Shown here piece after piece: positions 46,119 through 53,338 of a stretch of DNA of 64,000 nucleotides (position 1 is the stretch's first letter; every line of letters starts with the position of its first letter). This DNA is from Hwangdonia lutea (GTDB lineage: Bacteria > Bacteroidota > Bacteroidia > Flavobacteriales > Flavobacteriaceae), in NCBI RefSeq assembly GCF_032814565.1, contig NZ_CP136521.1, forward strand, positions 2,948,501-3,012,500, in the 5' to 3' direction. Made by a program: the position numbers and the translations under genes. The notes below the pieces were generated by a model, which worked only from the letters and a program-made list of their open reading frames with translations, searched no databases and had not been told where the DNA came from.

Positions 46119-47416
46119 TGGAATATTTACCCATTTTCGTATTAGTATTTAGTTTTATCGGATTACTTTTAATCGGGGTTCCAGTAGCGTGGAGTATTGC
46201 GATGTCCTCATTGTTAACCATGATGGTAAGTATTCCTATGCTTCCAGCACTTACAACGGTGTCTCAACGTATGGCAACAGGCCTAGATAGTTTTGCTTTA
46301 TTGGCTATTCCATTTTTTGTCCTCTCGGGACAGCTTATGAATAAAGGAGGTATAGCGTACCGGCTGATTGATTTTGCCAAGACCTTGGTGGGTGCTCTTC
46401 CTGGTGGTTTAGCTTTAATAAATGTTATTGCCGCCATGTTAATGGGGGCTATTGCGGGTTCAGCCATGGCATCAGCATCAGCTATGGGGAGCATATTAGG
46501 CCCGGAAATGGAAAAGGAAGGCTACTCAAAAGAATTTGGAGCGGCCGTAAATATTACATCATCAACCACGGGGTTAATTATTCCTCCTAGTAATGTGCTT
46601 ATAGTTTATTCATTGGCAAGTGGCGGTGTATCCATTGCGGCCCTCTTTATAGCTGGTTATATTCCTGGTATTCTAACCGGTCTACTACTTATGTTAGTGG
46701 CTTCATTATGGGCTAAAAAGAAAGGCTATAATGTTGGCAAAAGAAGTACCGTCTTAGACGTTGGTAAAACTTTTGTAAGGGCCTTTCCTAGTTTAATGCT
46801 TCTAGTGGTGGTAATAGGTGGCATAGTGGCAGGTATTTTTACTGCCACTGAGGCTTCGGCAATAGCCGTACTTTATACGCTTATTTTGGGTTTTGCTTAT
46901 AAAGAAATAAAAACCAAAGATCTTCCCCAAATATTATTAGATTCCTGTGGCACTACAGCTATAGTGATGCTATTAATCGGTGCGTCTATGAGTATGTCTT
47001 GGGTGATGTCTTATGAGAATATCCCTCAAAGCATTAGTTCGGTATTACTAACGATAAGCGATAATCCTATAATCATCCTTCTTGTTATTAATTTGATTTT
47101 ATTGTTGGTTGGGGTTTTTATGGATATGACTCCTGCCGTATTGATTTTTACGCCTATATTTTTACCAATTATTACAGATCTGGGCATGGATCCTATTCAA
47201 TTTGGTATTATTATGGTTTTGAATTTATCTATTGGTTTGTGTACACCACCCGTGGGCTCGGTGCTATTTGTAGGTGTTGGTGTCGCTAACACGACCATCG
47301 AAAAAGTAGTAAAACCATTACTTCCTTTATTTTTAGCCATGGTGGTGTCTTTGTTCCTAGTGACATATTTTTCAGAATTAAGTCTGTGGTTACCTAGGCT
47401 GTTTGGATTGATATAG
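46118..47416 (+). CDS. dctM: TRAP transporter large permease (DctM family)
   Basis: The 432-residue protein has about twelve membrane segments and DctM motifs (GVPVAWSIAMSS, LDSFALLAIPFFVLSGQLMNKGG, GSAMASASAMGSILGPEMEKEGY, TGLIIPPSNVLIVYSLASGG, VFMDMTPAVLIFTPIFLPI). The start at 46118 is chosen because it overlaps the dctQ stop (TAATG) and begins with a normal first membrane segment; an in-frame ATG at 45944 lies inside dctQ. It is the ion-coupled uptake subunit for the uronate. Confidence 0.92.
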   Translation: MEYLPIFVLVFSFIGLLLIGVPVAWSIAMSSLLTMMVSIPMLPALTTVSQRMATGLDSFALLAIPFFVLSGQLMNKGGIAYRLIDFAKTLVGALPGGLALINVIAAMLMGAIAGSAMASASAMGSILGPEMEKEGYSKEFGAAVNITSSTTGLIIPPSNVLIVYSLASGGVSIAALFIAGYIPGILTGLLLMLVASLWAKKKGYNVGKRSTVLDVGKTFVRAFPSLMLLVVVIGGIVAGIFTATEASAIAVLYTLILGFAYKEIKTKDLPQILLDSCGTTAIVMLLIGASMSMSWVMSYENIPQSISSVLLTISDNPIIILLVINLILLLVGVFMDMTPAVLIFTPIFLPIITDLGMDPIQFGIIMVLNLSIGLCTPPVGSVLFVGVGVANTTIEKVVKPLLPLFLAMVVSLFLVTYFSELSLWLPRLFGLI

Positions 47417-47565
47417 ACTCTTCATTTTTCTGAAATTTGCCAAATAAACAAGTTTGAGAAAATGACATGTCAAATAAAAGTAATAAAAACAAGTACTTTG
47501 TAGGTTTGTTATAAAGTAAGATAGCTAATACTTTTATAACGATAAATTGATTATTCAAGACGTGG
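47417..47565. other. Gap after the TRAP operon
   Basis: AT-rich sequence in which I see no gene and no convincing terminator hairpin. Confidence 0.5.
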
Positions 47566-48300
47566 CCACCACATAAGTTTCTAGGAGGTCCAGGAAGTTG
47601 AGGTGTTTTGGTTTACAATAAAAAACTTCAAAAAAATCACATACCGGTCCATCCAGGAGGCGGAAATGTGAAATGGACAAATCCTTCAAGGAAATTCGGT
47701 TATTACGATGATTTGGAAACACGTGAGGATGGAGGCACACCAGGAATCTTACAAGTTATTCGTGCTGCTCTTGCCATTAATTTAAAAGAGAAAATGAATG
47801 TTGAAAAGATGAAGCTTCGCGAAGAAGAATTATTAAAACTATTTTATAAAGGGGTTGAAGCAATTCCAGAAATTAATATTCTAGGAACAAGAAATCAAAA
47901 ACAAATTGGTTGCGTGGCCTTCAATATTAAAAACATACACTACAATTTAGTAGTTAGATTATTGAACGACCGATTCGGAATTCAGGTTCGAGGTGGTTGG
48001 TCTTGTGCGAGTACTTATGCGCATTATTTATGTGAAATAAACGATAAGGATTCTGAAGAAATTATAAACCAGATTGAACAGAAAGACCTATCAAACAAAC
48101 CAGGTTGGGTTCGTTTATCGATTCATCCCACGATGAGCAATGATGAATTGGAATATATAATGGAAGCTTTGAAATTGATAATTGAGGCTAGAAATATATG
48201 GTCGTCAGATTATATTTATAATTGCACAACTAATGAATATGATCCATTATTTGAGTTTGAAGAAGTTGTAGATAGATTTAGTAAGATTCTTGAAGTATAG
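47566..48300 (+). pseudogene. Class V aminotransferase fragment (5'-truncated, internal stop)
   Basis: In one frame the sequence from about 47572 reads HKFLGGPGS, then TGA (47599-47601), then GVLVYNKKLQKNHIPVHPGG and about 225 more residues to the stop. The readable part resembles the C-terminal half of PLP-dependent class V aminotransferases (cysteine-desulfurase-like), including EDGGTPGILQVIRAALAI and RGGWSCASTYAHYL. The N-terminal half with the PLP lysine is missing, and the only downstream start would be TTG at 47608. A functional enzyme is therefore unlikely; it looks like debris at the edge of the island cargo. Confidence 0.8.
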
Positions 48301-49070
48301 ATTTATAACAAACACTTATTCCCTCATTCAGCAAAAGCCATATTCACTCAAATGTAAGAGCTTTCAATTTTGCGTAACATTAGTTATGTTCACTTCATAC
48401 TTCCTTTTTTGACAAGCGCTTAATTGTGAATACCAATACTCTTCGCCAACGCCTATAAAGAGTTTGGTTAATATTTGTAAAATAGTATTTCAATATCTTA
48501 CAATAGGCAATTACTTTCCCAATAGAACATATAAAATTTACACCTAACAAATGGCATAATCAGGCTCATGCTTCGCTCTTTTTATACATTCTTATAGGCG
48601 TAAATTTTAAGTTATGATCTTGGGAAAGGTAACAGTGATGGCGCTATGGGAAGTAGGTGAATTAAGAAACCACTATGGTATAACCTAGTAGTTGTTTTTA
48701 TTTTGAAGGATTCTGCTATTAAGAATAAAGAAAAGGAAAACGCTCAAGATATAATAAGTAAATGGTTTATAGATAATGTAATAATAAGCTGAATTAAGTA
48801 ATTATAATTTAAGAGTTGAAATTATAGCTTCATAAATTCTTGTAATTCTAATGTTTAATTTGACTAGTAAATTATCTTGAGTTGAGGTATATATTTTTGA
48901 AGATGCATCGAAAAAAATGTATAGCAAGAGGGTAACACGCGATGCGATGTTTCTTATTTTTAAACTATTGATTATTAGTTGCTTATATGTGTTTTAGAAT
49001 TAAGGTAGAAATTATTTTTACCGTAAAAATGCTCGCAACTCAGTAAAATCAATAAAAATTTACAGTAAAA
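48301..49070. other. Gene-free decayed region
   Basis: About 770 bp without a supportable gene. It contains an imperfect inverted repeat at 48510-48633 described separately. The lack of coding sequence between a pseudogene and a mobilisation gene suggests erosion of former element genes. Confidence 0.5.
48510..48633. repeat. Imperfect inverted repeat of about 40 bp arms
   Basis: The left arm (48510-48548, with TTTCCCAA and AAAATTTACACCTAA) pairs with the right arm (48592-48633, TTATAGGCGTAAATTTT and TTGGGAAAGGTAAC) with a few mismatches and indels, around a loop of about 43 nt. It could form a long hairpin; it may be a small non-autonomous element or a structured RNA. Confidence 0.5.
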
Positions 49071-49514
49071 ATGGATAAAGGATATGAAAAAGAACGATTT
49101 GAAAACTTAAGTATAAAGCGTTCTGTAGTGAAGAAATTTAGGAAATATTCCAAATCAATTTCAAAATCAAACTCAATGACTTTGCTTTCAATGGTAGAAT
49201 TTTTTGAGAATAATGAACTTTCACCTGATGATGATTTAAAATCAGACTTGATAGAAACTGAAAATCGAATTAAAAAAAGAATCAACACACTTATTGCTAT
49301 TTTAAAAGATATAGAAAAGAACCAAACTAAACCGACGTTGGGAATGTTGCAAGCGATTTTTATGAATGTAGAGCCAAAACCAAAAATATTAATTGAGAAA
49401 AGTTTTGAAGAGTTAGAACGAGAAAGGATAAATAAAGAGTTTAAACTGAAATTTCGAGGAAGAAATGAATTTCAGTTTAAAAAAGATAATAAAGATTTAA
49501 ATAACAGAGAGTAA
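49071..49514 (+). CDS. BfmA/BtgA-like mobilisation protein
   Basis: This charged 147-residue protein begins MDKGYEKERFENLSIKRSVV, with KSISKSNSMTLLSMVEFFE and RIKKRINTLIAILKDIEKNQTKPT. This matches my recollection of the BfmA/BtgA family, small ribbon-helix-helix-type accessory proteins of Bacteroidota mobilisable elements that help a relaxase act at oriT. The N-terminal LSIKRSVVKKFRKYSK segment is consistent with a ribbon-helix-helix. Its presence beside the tyrosine recombinase supports an element of mobilisable origin, but no relaxase gene follows. Confidence 0.72.
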   Translation: MDKGYEKERFENLSIKRSVVKKFRKYSKSISKSNSMTLLSMVEFFENNELSPDDDLKSDLIETENRIKKRINTLIAILKDIEKNQTKPTLGMLQAIFMNVEPKPKILIEKSFEELERERINKEFKLKFRGRNEFQFKKDNKDLNNRE

Positions 49515-49967
49515 ACATCAAGTAACATCAATTAGCATCAAATGCTATGAGTCCGCATGAACACTAGTAGTTTACTAATTTTAAGCGCTTTAAAATCGTT
49601 TTTTAAGACGTATTGCATGGTGGTTATCCAGAATGATGAGATAATTGATTAAATCACTTGTAAATCACCTCATTTTTGATTCTGAATTGCAATTATTACC
49701 CAGATAAATAATTTTGATTTTTTTTAAATAAGAAAAATAAATTTTAAATTTTTGTTAGCTTAGTTTATAAATGTTTTCTTTTGTTTATTAATGTTTGTAT
49801 TTATGTATCAATACTTGTTCACTACTTGTTTAGTAGATGTTCACTACATGTTCAGAGGTTGTACCATATTTGATACGGTTAAAAAAACAAATTTTGACAC
49901 TGTATCAAATGATACCAAACACAATCATTTAAAATGAAGGCTTAAAGAGCTTGCTCACAACATAATT
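49515..49967. other. AT-rich non-coding region with short repeats
   Basis: No gene seen. TGTTCACTAC occurs at 49816-49825 and 49838-49847 (22-nt period). ATTTGATAC (49868-49876) and GTATCAAAT (49902-49910) form an inverted repeat. Between a mobilisation gene and an integrase, such repeats could be an origin-of-transfer remnant or regulatory sites; this is speculative. Confidence 0.4.
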
Positions 49968-51209
49968 TTATGACTTTTTCTTCTGATTTTTACTTTGTAT
50001 TTTCAGTTTCTCTTCAAGTACTTTCATGTCATCACTAACCTTTCTATCCACAATTTTTGCATATTGTTGAGTCGTTCTTAAAGATTTGTGCCCAAGCATT
50101 TTACTAACCGTTTCTATAGGGACGCCATTGGTTAATGTTACAGTTGTCGCAAAAGTATGTCGTGCTAAGTGCGTCGTCAATGGTTTTGTGATGCCGCAGA
50201 GCATCGCTATTTCTTTTAAATAAGCATTAGATTTTTGATTACTAAAGACTGGAATTAATCGCTCACTTTTTATCACTTTTGGATCGTAAGCATAACGACT
50301 TAAAATCTCTTTTGCAATAGGCAACAACGGAATGCTACTACGTGTATTGGTCTTTGTTCGTTTAATGTTTATCCATTGCTTACCATCAATACCAATCGTA
50401 ATATCTGATTTTGATAGTTTTTCAACATCGGAATAGGCGAGACCTGTGTAACAAGAAAACACAAACATATCCCGAACGACTTTCAGTCGATCAAAATGCA
50501 ATTCTTTAGTGTATAAAATTTCTATTTCTTCGGCAGTTAAAAATTCGCGTTCTACAACTTCAAACTTTACCTTGTAGTTGTAAAAAGGATCTTTATCCAT
50601 CCATTGGTTCGCTAATGCAATACGAATGATTTTCTTTAAGTTATTGATATATTTTAAAGAAGAATTGTGGTTACATTTTCTGGTAGTTTTTAAAAAGAAC
50701 TCAAACTTAGTAATGAACCGGTAATCAATGTCTTTTAATTTGTAATCTTCAAGCCGATATTCTTTTTCGATAAATCGTCTCACATGGTCATAACAAGTCC
50801 AATAGCGTTTTGCTGTACTAACCGAAATATCTTTTCCTGCTAATAAATCGGTTTTTTCATTATGCTCTTTAAACATTTCTAAAATAAATCTGATTTTTTT
50901 ACCACCACCTTTCAAAATATTCATCATAGATTTAGCTGAAATAAATTGATCTTCGTCTATCAATCTTTGATGGATTTTATTGAGTTTGTGTTTAAGGTTA
51001 TCAATGTGGTTGTTTATTTCAACCGCATCTCGGTTTGTACCCATTACTTTTTGTGATTTTTTATTCCAAAATTTGGGCTCAATCCTTCTGGTGATACTGT
51101 ATTCGATACGTTTATTATTAACCGTTAGTCTTAAATATATAGGAGCTAGTCCTTTGTTGTTTATCTTAGAATTGATAAGGTGAAAATGAATGGAAAAGTC
51201 TGTTTTCAT
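49968..51209 (-). CDS. int: Tyrosine recombinase / site-specific integrase
   Basis: The protein has 413 residues from MKTDFSIHFHLINSK; an upstream in-frame ATG at 51245 would add 12 residues overlapping an inverted repeat and is less likely. It has an N-terminal arm-binding-like domain (NKRIEYSITRRIEPKFWNKK), a SAM-like core-binding domain and a catalytic domain. Visible catalytic features are THLARHTFAT (His-x2-Arg), MLGHKSLRTTQQYAKI (His and nucleophile Tyr), and CYTGLAYSDVEKL, where the usual first arginine is replaced, as in many Bacteroidota recombinases. It lies 263 bp from the tmRNA 3' end and is the probable enzyme that integrated the island there. Confidence 0.9.
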   Translation of the reverse strand: MKTDFSIHFHLINSKINNKGLAPIYLRLTVNNKRIEYSITRRIEPKFWNKKSQKVMGTNRDAVEINNHIDNLKHKLNKIHQRLIDEDQFISAKSMMNILKGGGKKIRFILEMFKEHNEKTDLLAGKDISVSTAKRYWTCYDHVRRFIEKEYRLEDYKLKDIDYRFITKFEFFLKTTRKCNHNSSLKYINNLKKIIRIALANQWMDKDPFYNYKVKFEVVEREFLTAEEIEILYTKELHFDRLKVVRDMFVFSCYTGLAYSDVEKLSKSDITIGIDGKQWINIKRTKTNTRSSIPLLPIAKEILSRYAYDPKVIKSERLIPVFSNQKSNAYLKEIAMLCGITKPLTTHLARHTFATTVTLTNGVPIETVSKMLGHKSLRTTQQYAKIVDRKVSDDMKVLEEKLKIQSKNQKKKS

Positions 51210-51224
51210 AAGGGTATAAATTTT

Positions 51225-51331
51225 AGGTCTCGCTAAAGGACTCAAAATGTACTTAATTTATACTAAAAAACCAAATGCTATAAAACACTAAATGCTTAAA
51301 AATCAGTAAAATATAGTGCTTAGCGAGACCT
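51225..51331. repeat. 12-bp inverted repeat flanking the integrase upstream region
   Basis: AGGTCTCGCTAA (51225-51236) and TTAGCGAGACCT (51320-51331) are perfect inverted copies 83 bp apart. The GGTCTCG core recurs in the end repeats at 11640 and 51351. These may be binding sites for the integrase arm domain or an excisionase. Confidence 0.5.
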
Positions 51332-51350
51332 GTTTTGAAAAACTAAAAGG

Positions 51351-51370
51351 GGTCACCGAATTGGTCTCGA
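51351..51370 (+). repeat. 20-bp end repeat, right copy
   Basis: GGTCACCGAATTGGTCTCGA, identical and in the same orientation as 11640-11659. It lies 84 bp inside the right att repeat. Confidence 0.5.
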
Positions 51371-51416
51371 ATAGGATGGTTTTAAATGATATCACATGAC
51401 ACCATAAAAAACACAA

Positions 51417-51445
51417 AACCCTGTAAATCATAAATTTACAGGGTT
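51417..51445 (-). terminator. ssrA: Terminator of the tmRNA supplied by the element
   Basis: A 12-bp stem (AACCCTGTAAAT with ATTTACAGGGTT) closes a 5-nt loop; on the minus strand it is followed by a T-rich tract. It has the same stem and loop lengths as the hairpin beside the left att repeat but a different sequence, so it seems to replace the terminator that the insertion displaced. Confidence 0.7.
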
Positions 51446-51454
51446 CTTGGTGGA

Positions 51455-51483
51455 TTTTAATACGCAATAAGTGGAGTCGGAGA
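51455..51483 (+). repeat. Right attachment-site repeat (29 bp, at the tmRNA 3' end)
   Basis: Identical to 11550-11578. Positions 51472-51483 belong to the tmRNA acceptor and T-arm; positions 51455-51471 are its 3' flank. The crossover left the tmRNA gene intact. Confidence 0.85.
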
Positions 51484-51863
51484 GAATCGAACTCTCGTCC
51501 AAACAAGTAACCAAAGGGCTTTCTACACGTTTATTCTTTTCTTGGTTTTTCGATTAAAAGCTGGTTAAAGACAACCCACTTTTAACTTAGCTTCTTTAGT
51601 TTCAAAAGGGCATCAAAGCACCGCCCAATCTATATTGACATTTACGATGCCTCAAAATGGAACGCCGTCAATCAAGGCTTTCCGGAGACATAAAGCTTGT
51701 ACACCTTGTGCACCTAGGCCAATCTTACTATAATTCAGATTATGCAGCTAAAGCGTAGTTATTCTCGCCGTTTAAAATTTGGTCTAGCCTTTTACGTGTT
51801 TCAATGCCATTACACGACGTGCTTACCGTTCAATTAATCTCGCTGTCAAAACCAGTCGACCCC
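51472..51863 (-). ncRNA. ssrA: Transfer-messenger RNA (tmRNA)
   Basis: The minus strand begins GGGGTCGACTGG near 51863 and ends CGACTCCA at 51472. GGGGTCG and CGACTCC form the 7-bp acceptor stem, and GAGAGTTCGATTCTC is the T-arm. CCA is not encoded. The tag reading frame at 51740-51769 encodes GENNYALAA followed by TAA, the typical Bacteroidota proteolysis tag. tmRNA with SmpB rescues stalled ribosomes. Its 3' end is the integration site of the island. Confidence 0.95.
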
Positions 51864-51895
51864 GTTTTTTATTAAACAATAATTTGGGCGTTACC

Positions 51896-51921
51896 CACTT
51901 TTGCTTTTGATGGCAAAAGTG
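51896..51921. repeat. Palindromic REP-like element upstream of tmRNA
   Basis: CACTTTTGC (51896-51904) pairs with GCAAAAGTG (51913-51921), within a GC-rich patch that begins GGGCGTTACCCAC and ends CTTTCGGCAGTCGC. Such patches recur between genes in Flavobacteriaceae. It would lie in the 5' leader of the tmRNA precursor if the promoter below is right. Confidence 0.45.
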
Positions 51922-52003
51922 CGTCAGGCTTTCGGCAGTCGCTTTTTTTTGAGAAAAACAAAAAAAGAGCTTCAACAAATGCCTCAATCCTTAACGCGGG
52001 CTG

Positions 52004-52036
52004 CAAAGGTATCAAAAAAGTTTAATAACTAAACAA
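52004..52036 (-). promoter_or_regulatory. Candidate promoter of tmRNA
   Basis: On the minus strand TTG (52036-52034), 22 nt, then TACCTTTG (52011-52004) fits the Bacteroidota consensus. It would give a precursor leader of about 130 nt before the mature tmRNA 5' end. Confidence 0.45.
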
Positions 52037-52123
52037 CCATTATTACAGTTGCAAATTTTATACCAAGTTATTAGTTTGTCAGTTAATAAAAATTTCATCA
52101 AATTAGCACAAATAAATTAACCC

Positions 52124-53335
52124 ATGAGCATCAAATTCGCCATCATCAAAGAACGCAAAAATCCACCAGACCGACGCGTGGTGTTTTCACCCGAAAAATT
52201 GGCCGAAACAAAATCAAAATTCCCACAAGCAGAATTTATAGTCGAAGCATCCAATATCCGTGTCTTTCCTGATAAACAATACAAAAACCAAGGTTTTCAG
52301 GTTACAGATAACGTGTCAGATTGCGATGTGTTCATTGGCGTAAAAGAAGTGCCTATTGAAAACCTAATACCCAATAAAAAATACTTTTTCTTTTCGCATA
52401 CCATAAAAAAACAACCTTATAATCGCAAGCTGTTAAAAGCCATCCTCAATAAAAACATTGAGTTGTACGACCATGAAACCATTGTAAACCCAAAAGGATT
52501 CCGGTTAATAGGTTTCGGACGATACGCAGGTTTGGTAGGTGCTTACAACGGGTTTCGAGCTTTGGGATTACGAGATAACTTGTTCAATTTACCAAAAGTG
52601 GAAACACTGGCCGATTTAAATGCGGTGAAAGCAGAATTAGATAAAATCAAACTGCCAAATATTAAAATATTACTCTCTGGAACCGGCAAAGTAGCCCATG
52701 GCGCCAAAGAAATTTTAGATCATTTAAACATCAAGCAAGTAAGCGATGCTTTGTATTTAACCACAAAATTTACCGAACCCGTGTATTGTATGGTTGATGT
52801 TATGGAATACAACAAACGTAAAGACGGTAAAGTGGGCGACAAGGCAGAATTTTATGCAGACCCAACAGATTACGAAAGCAATTTTATGCCATACGCCAAA
52901 GTGTCCGATTTTTTTATAGCAGGTCATTTTTATGGCAATAATGCTCCCTTTTTATTTACTAGGGAAGATGCCAAAAAACCAGATTTTAAAATCAATCTGA
53001 TAGCCGATATTTCTTGCGATATCGATGGGCCAGTGGCTTCAACCATACGTGCCTCAACCATTGCCGATCCGTTTTATGGCTACGATGCGCAAACTGAAAA
53101 AGAGGTGTCTTTTAACGCGCCAAACGCCATAACCGTTATGGCTGTGGATAATTTACCCTGTGAACTTCCAAAGGATGCTAGCGAAGGCTTTGGCGACATG
53201 TTTTTAGAACACGTAATTCCTGCGTTTTTTAATATGGATTCCGATGGTGTTTTACAACGAGCAAAAATTACCGAGAACGGAAAACTCACAGAACAATTTG
53301 CCTATTTACAGGATTATGTTGATGGCAAAGAATAG
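52124..53335 (+). CDS. Saccharopine/alanine dehydrogenase-like NAD(P)-dependent oxidoreductase
   Basis: The 403-residue protein has an AlaDH/PNT-like N-terminal domain (FAIIKERKNPPDRRVVFSPEKL) and a central Rossmann segment with SGTGKVAHGAKEIL. This layout is found in lysine-forming saccharopine dehydrogenases and related alanine dehydrogenases. The conserved GRYAGLVGAYNG and ISCDIDGPVAST motifs belong to the family. The exact substrate is not clear. It is convergent with the next gene (3 nt between stops) and lies on the chromosomal side of the island. Confidence 0.8.
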   Translation: MSIKFAIIKERKNPPDRRVVFSPEKLAETKSKFPQAEFIVEASNIRVFPDKQYKNQGFQVTDNVSDCDVFIGVKEVPIENLIPNKKYFFFSHTIKKQPYNRKLLKAILNKNIELYDHETIVNPKGFRLIGFGRYAGLVGAYNGFRALGLRDNLFNLPKVETLADLNAVKAELDKIKLPNIKILLSGTGKVAHGAKEILDHLNIKQVSDALYLTTKFTEPVYCMVDVMEYNKRKDGKVGDKAEFYADPTDYESNFMPYAKVSDFFIAGHFYGNNAPFLFTREDAKKPDFKINLIADISCDIDGPVASTIRASTIADPFYGYDAQTEKEVSFNAPNAITVMAVDNLPCELPKDASEGFGDMFLEHVIPAFFNMDSDGVLQRAKITENGKLTEQFAYLQDYVDGKE

Positions 53336-53338
53336 CTT

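Larger units (their letters stand above)
11550..51483. mobile_element. Putative integrated element at ssrA carrying a glycosaminoglycan PUL
   Basis: The segment is bounded by the 29-bp direct repeats that include the tmRNA 3' end, with the intact tmRNA at the right boundary. A tyrosine recombinase (49968-51209) lies about 260 bp from the tmRNA end, and a BfmA/BtgA-like mobilisation gene (49071-49514) lies next to it. No relaxase, conjugation (tra) or replication gene was seen, so it would be a decayed or trans-mobilised element. The remaining ~36 kb is catabolic cargo for a sulfated polyuronate. The boundaries are read directly; mobility and single-event acquisition are inferred. Confidence 0.78.

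Noticed and set aside
11843-47416. The island as an alginate or ulvan utilisation locus
   Set aside because: The Kdu/Kdg genes would fit alginate and the sulfatases plus GH88 would fit ulvan, but no alginate lyase, ulvan lyase family member or rhamnosidase was recognised, while a PL8 chondroitinase with all catalytic residues is present.
47608-48300. An intact cysteine desulfurase gene starting at TTG 47608
   Set aside because: Homologous sequence continues upstream in the same frame across a TGA at 47599, and the PLP-lysine half is missing, so it is a fragment.
48300-49070. CRISPR array or integron cassette array in the gene-free region
   Set aside because: No regularly spaced identical repeats were found; only a single imperfect inverted repeat and one partial attC-like heptamer are present.
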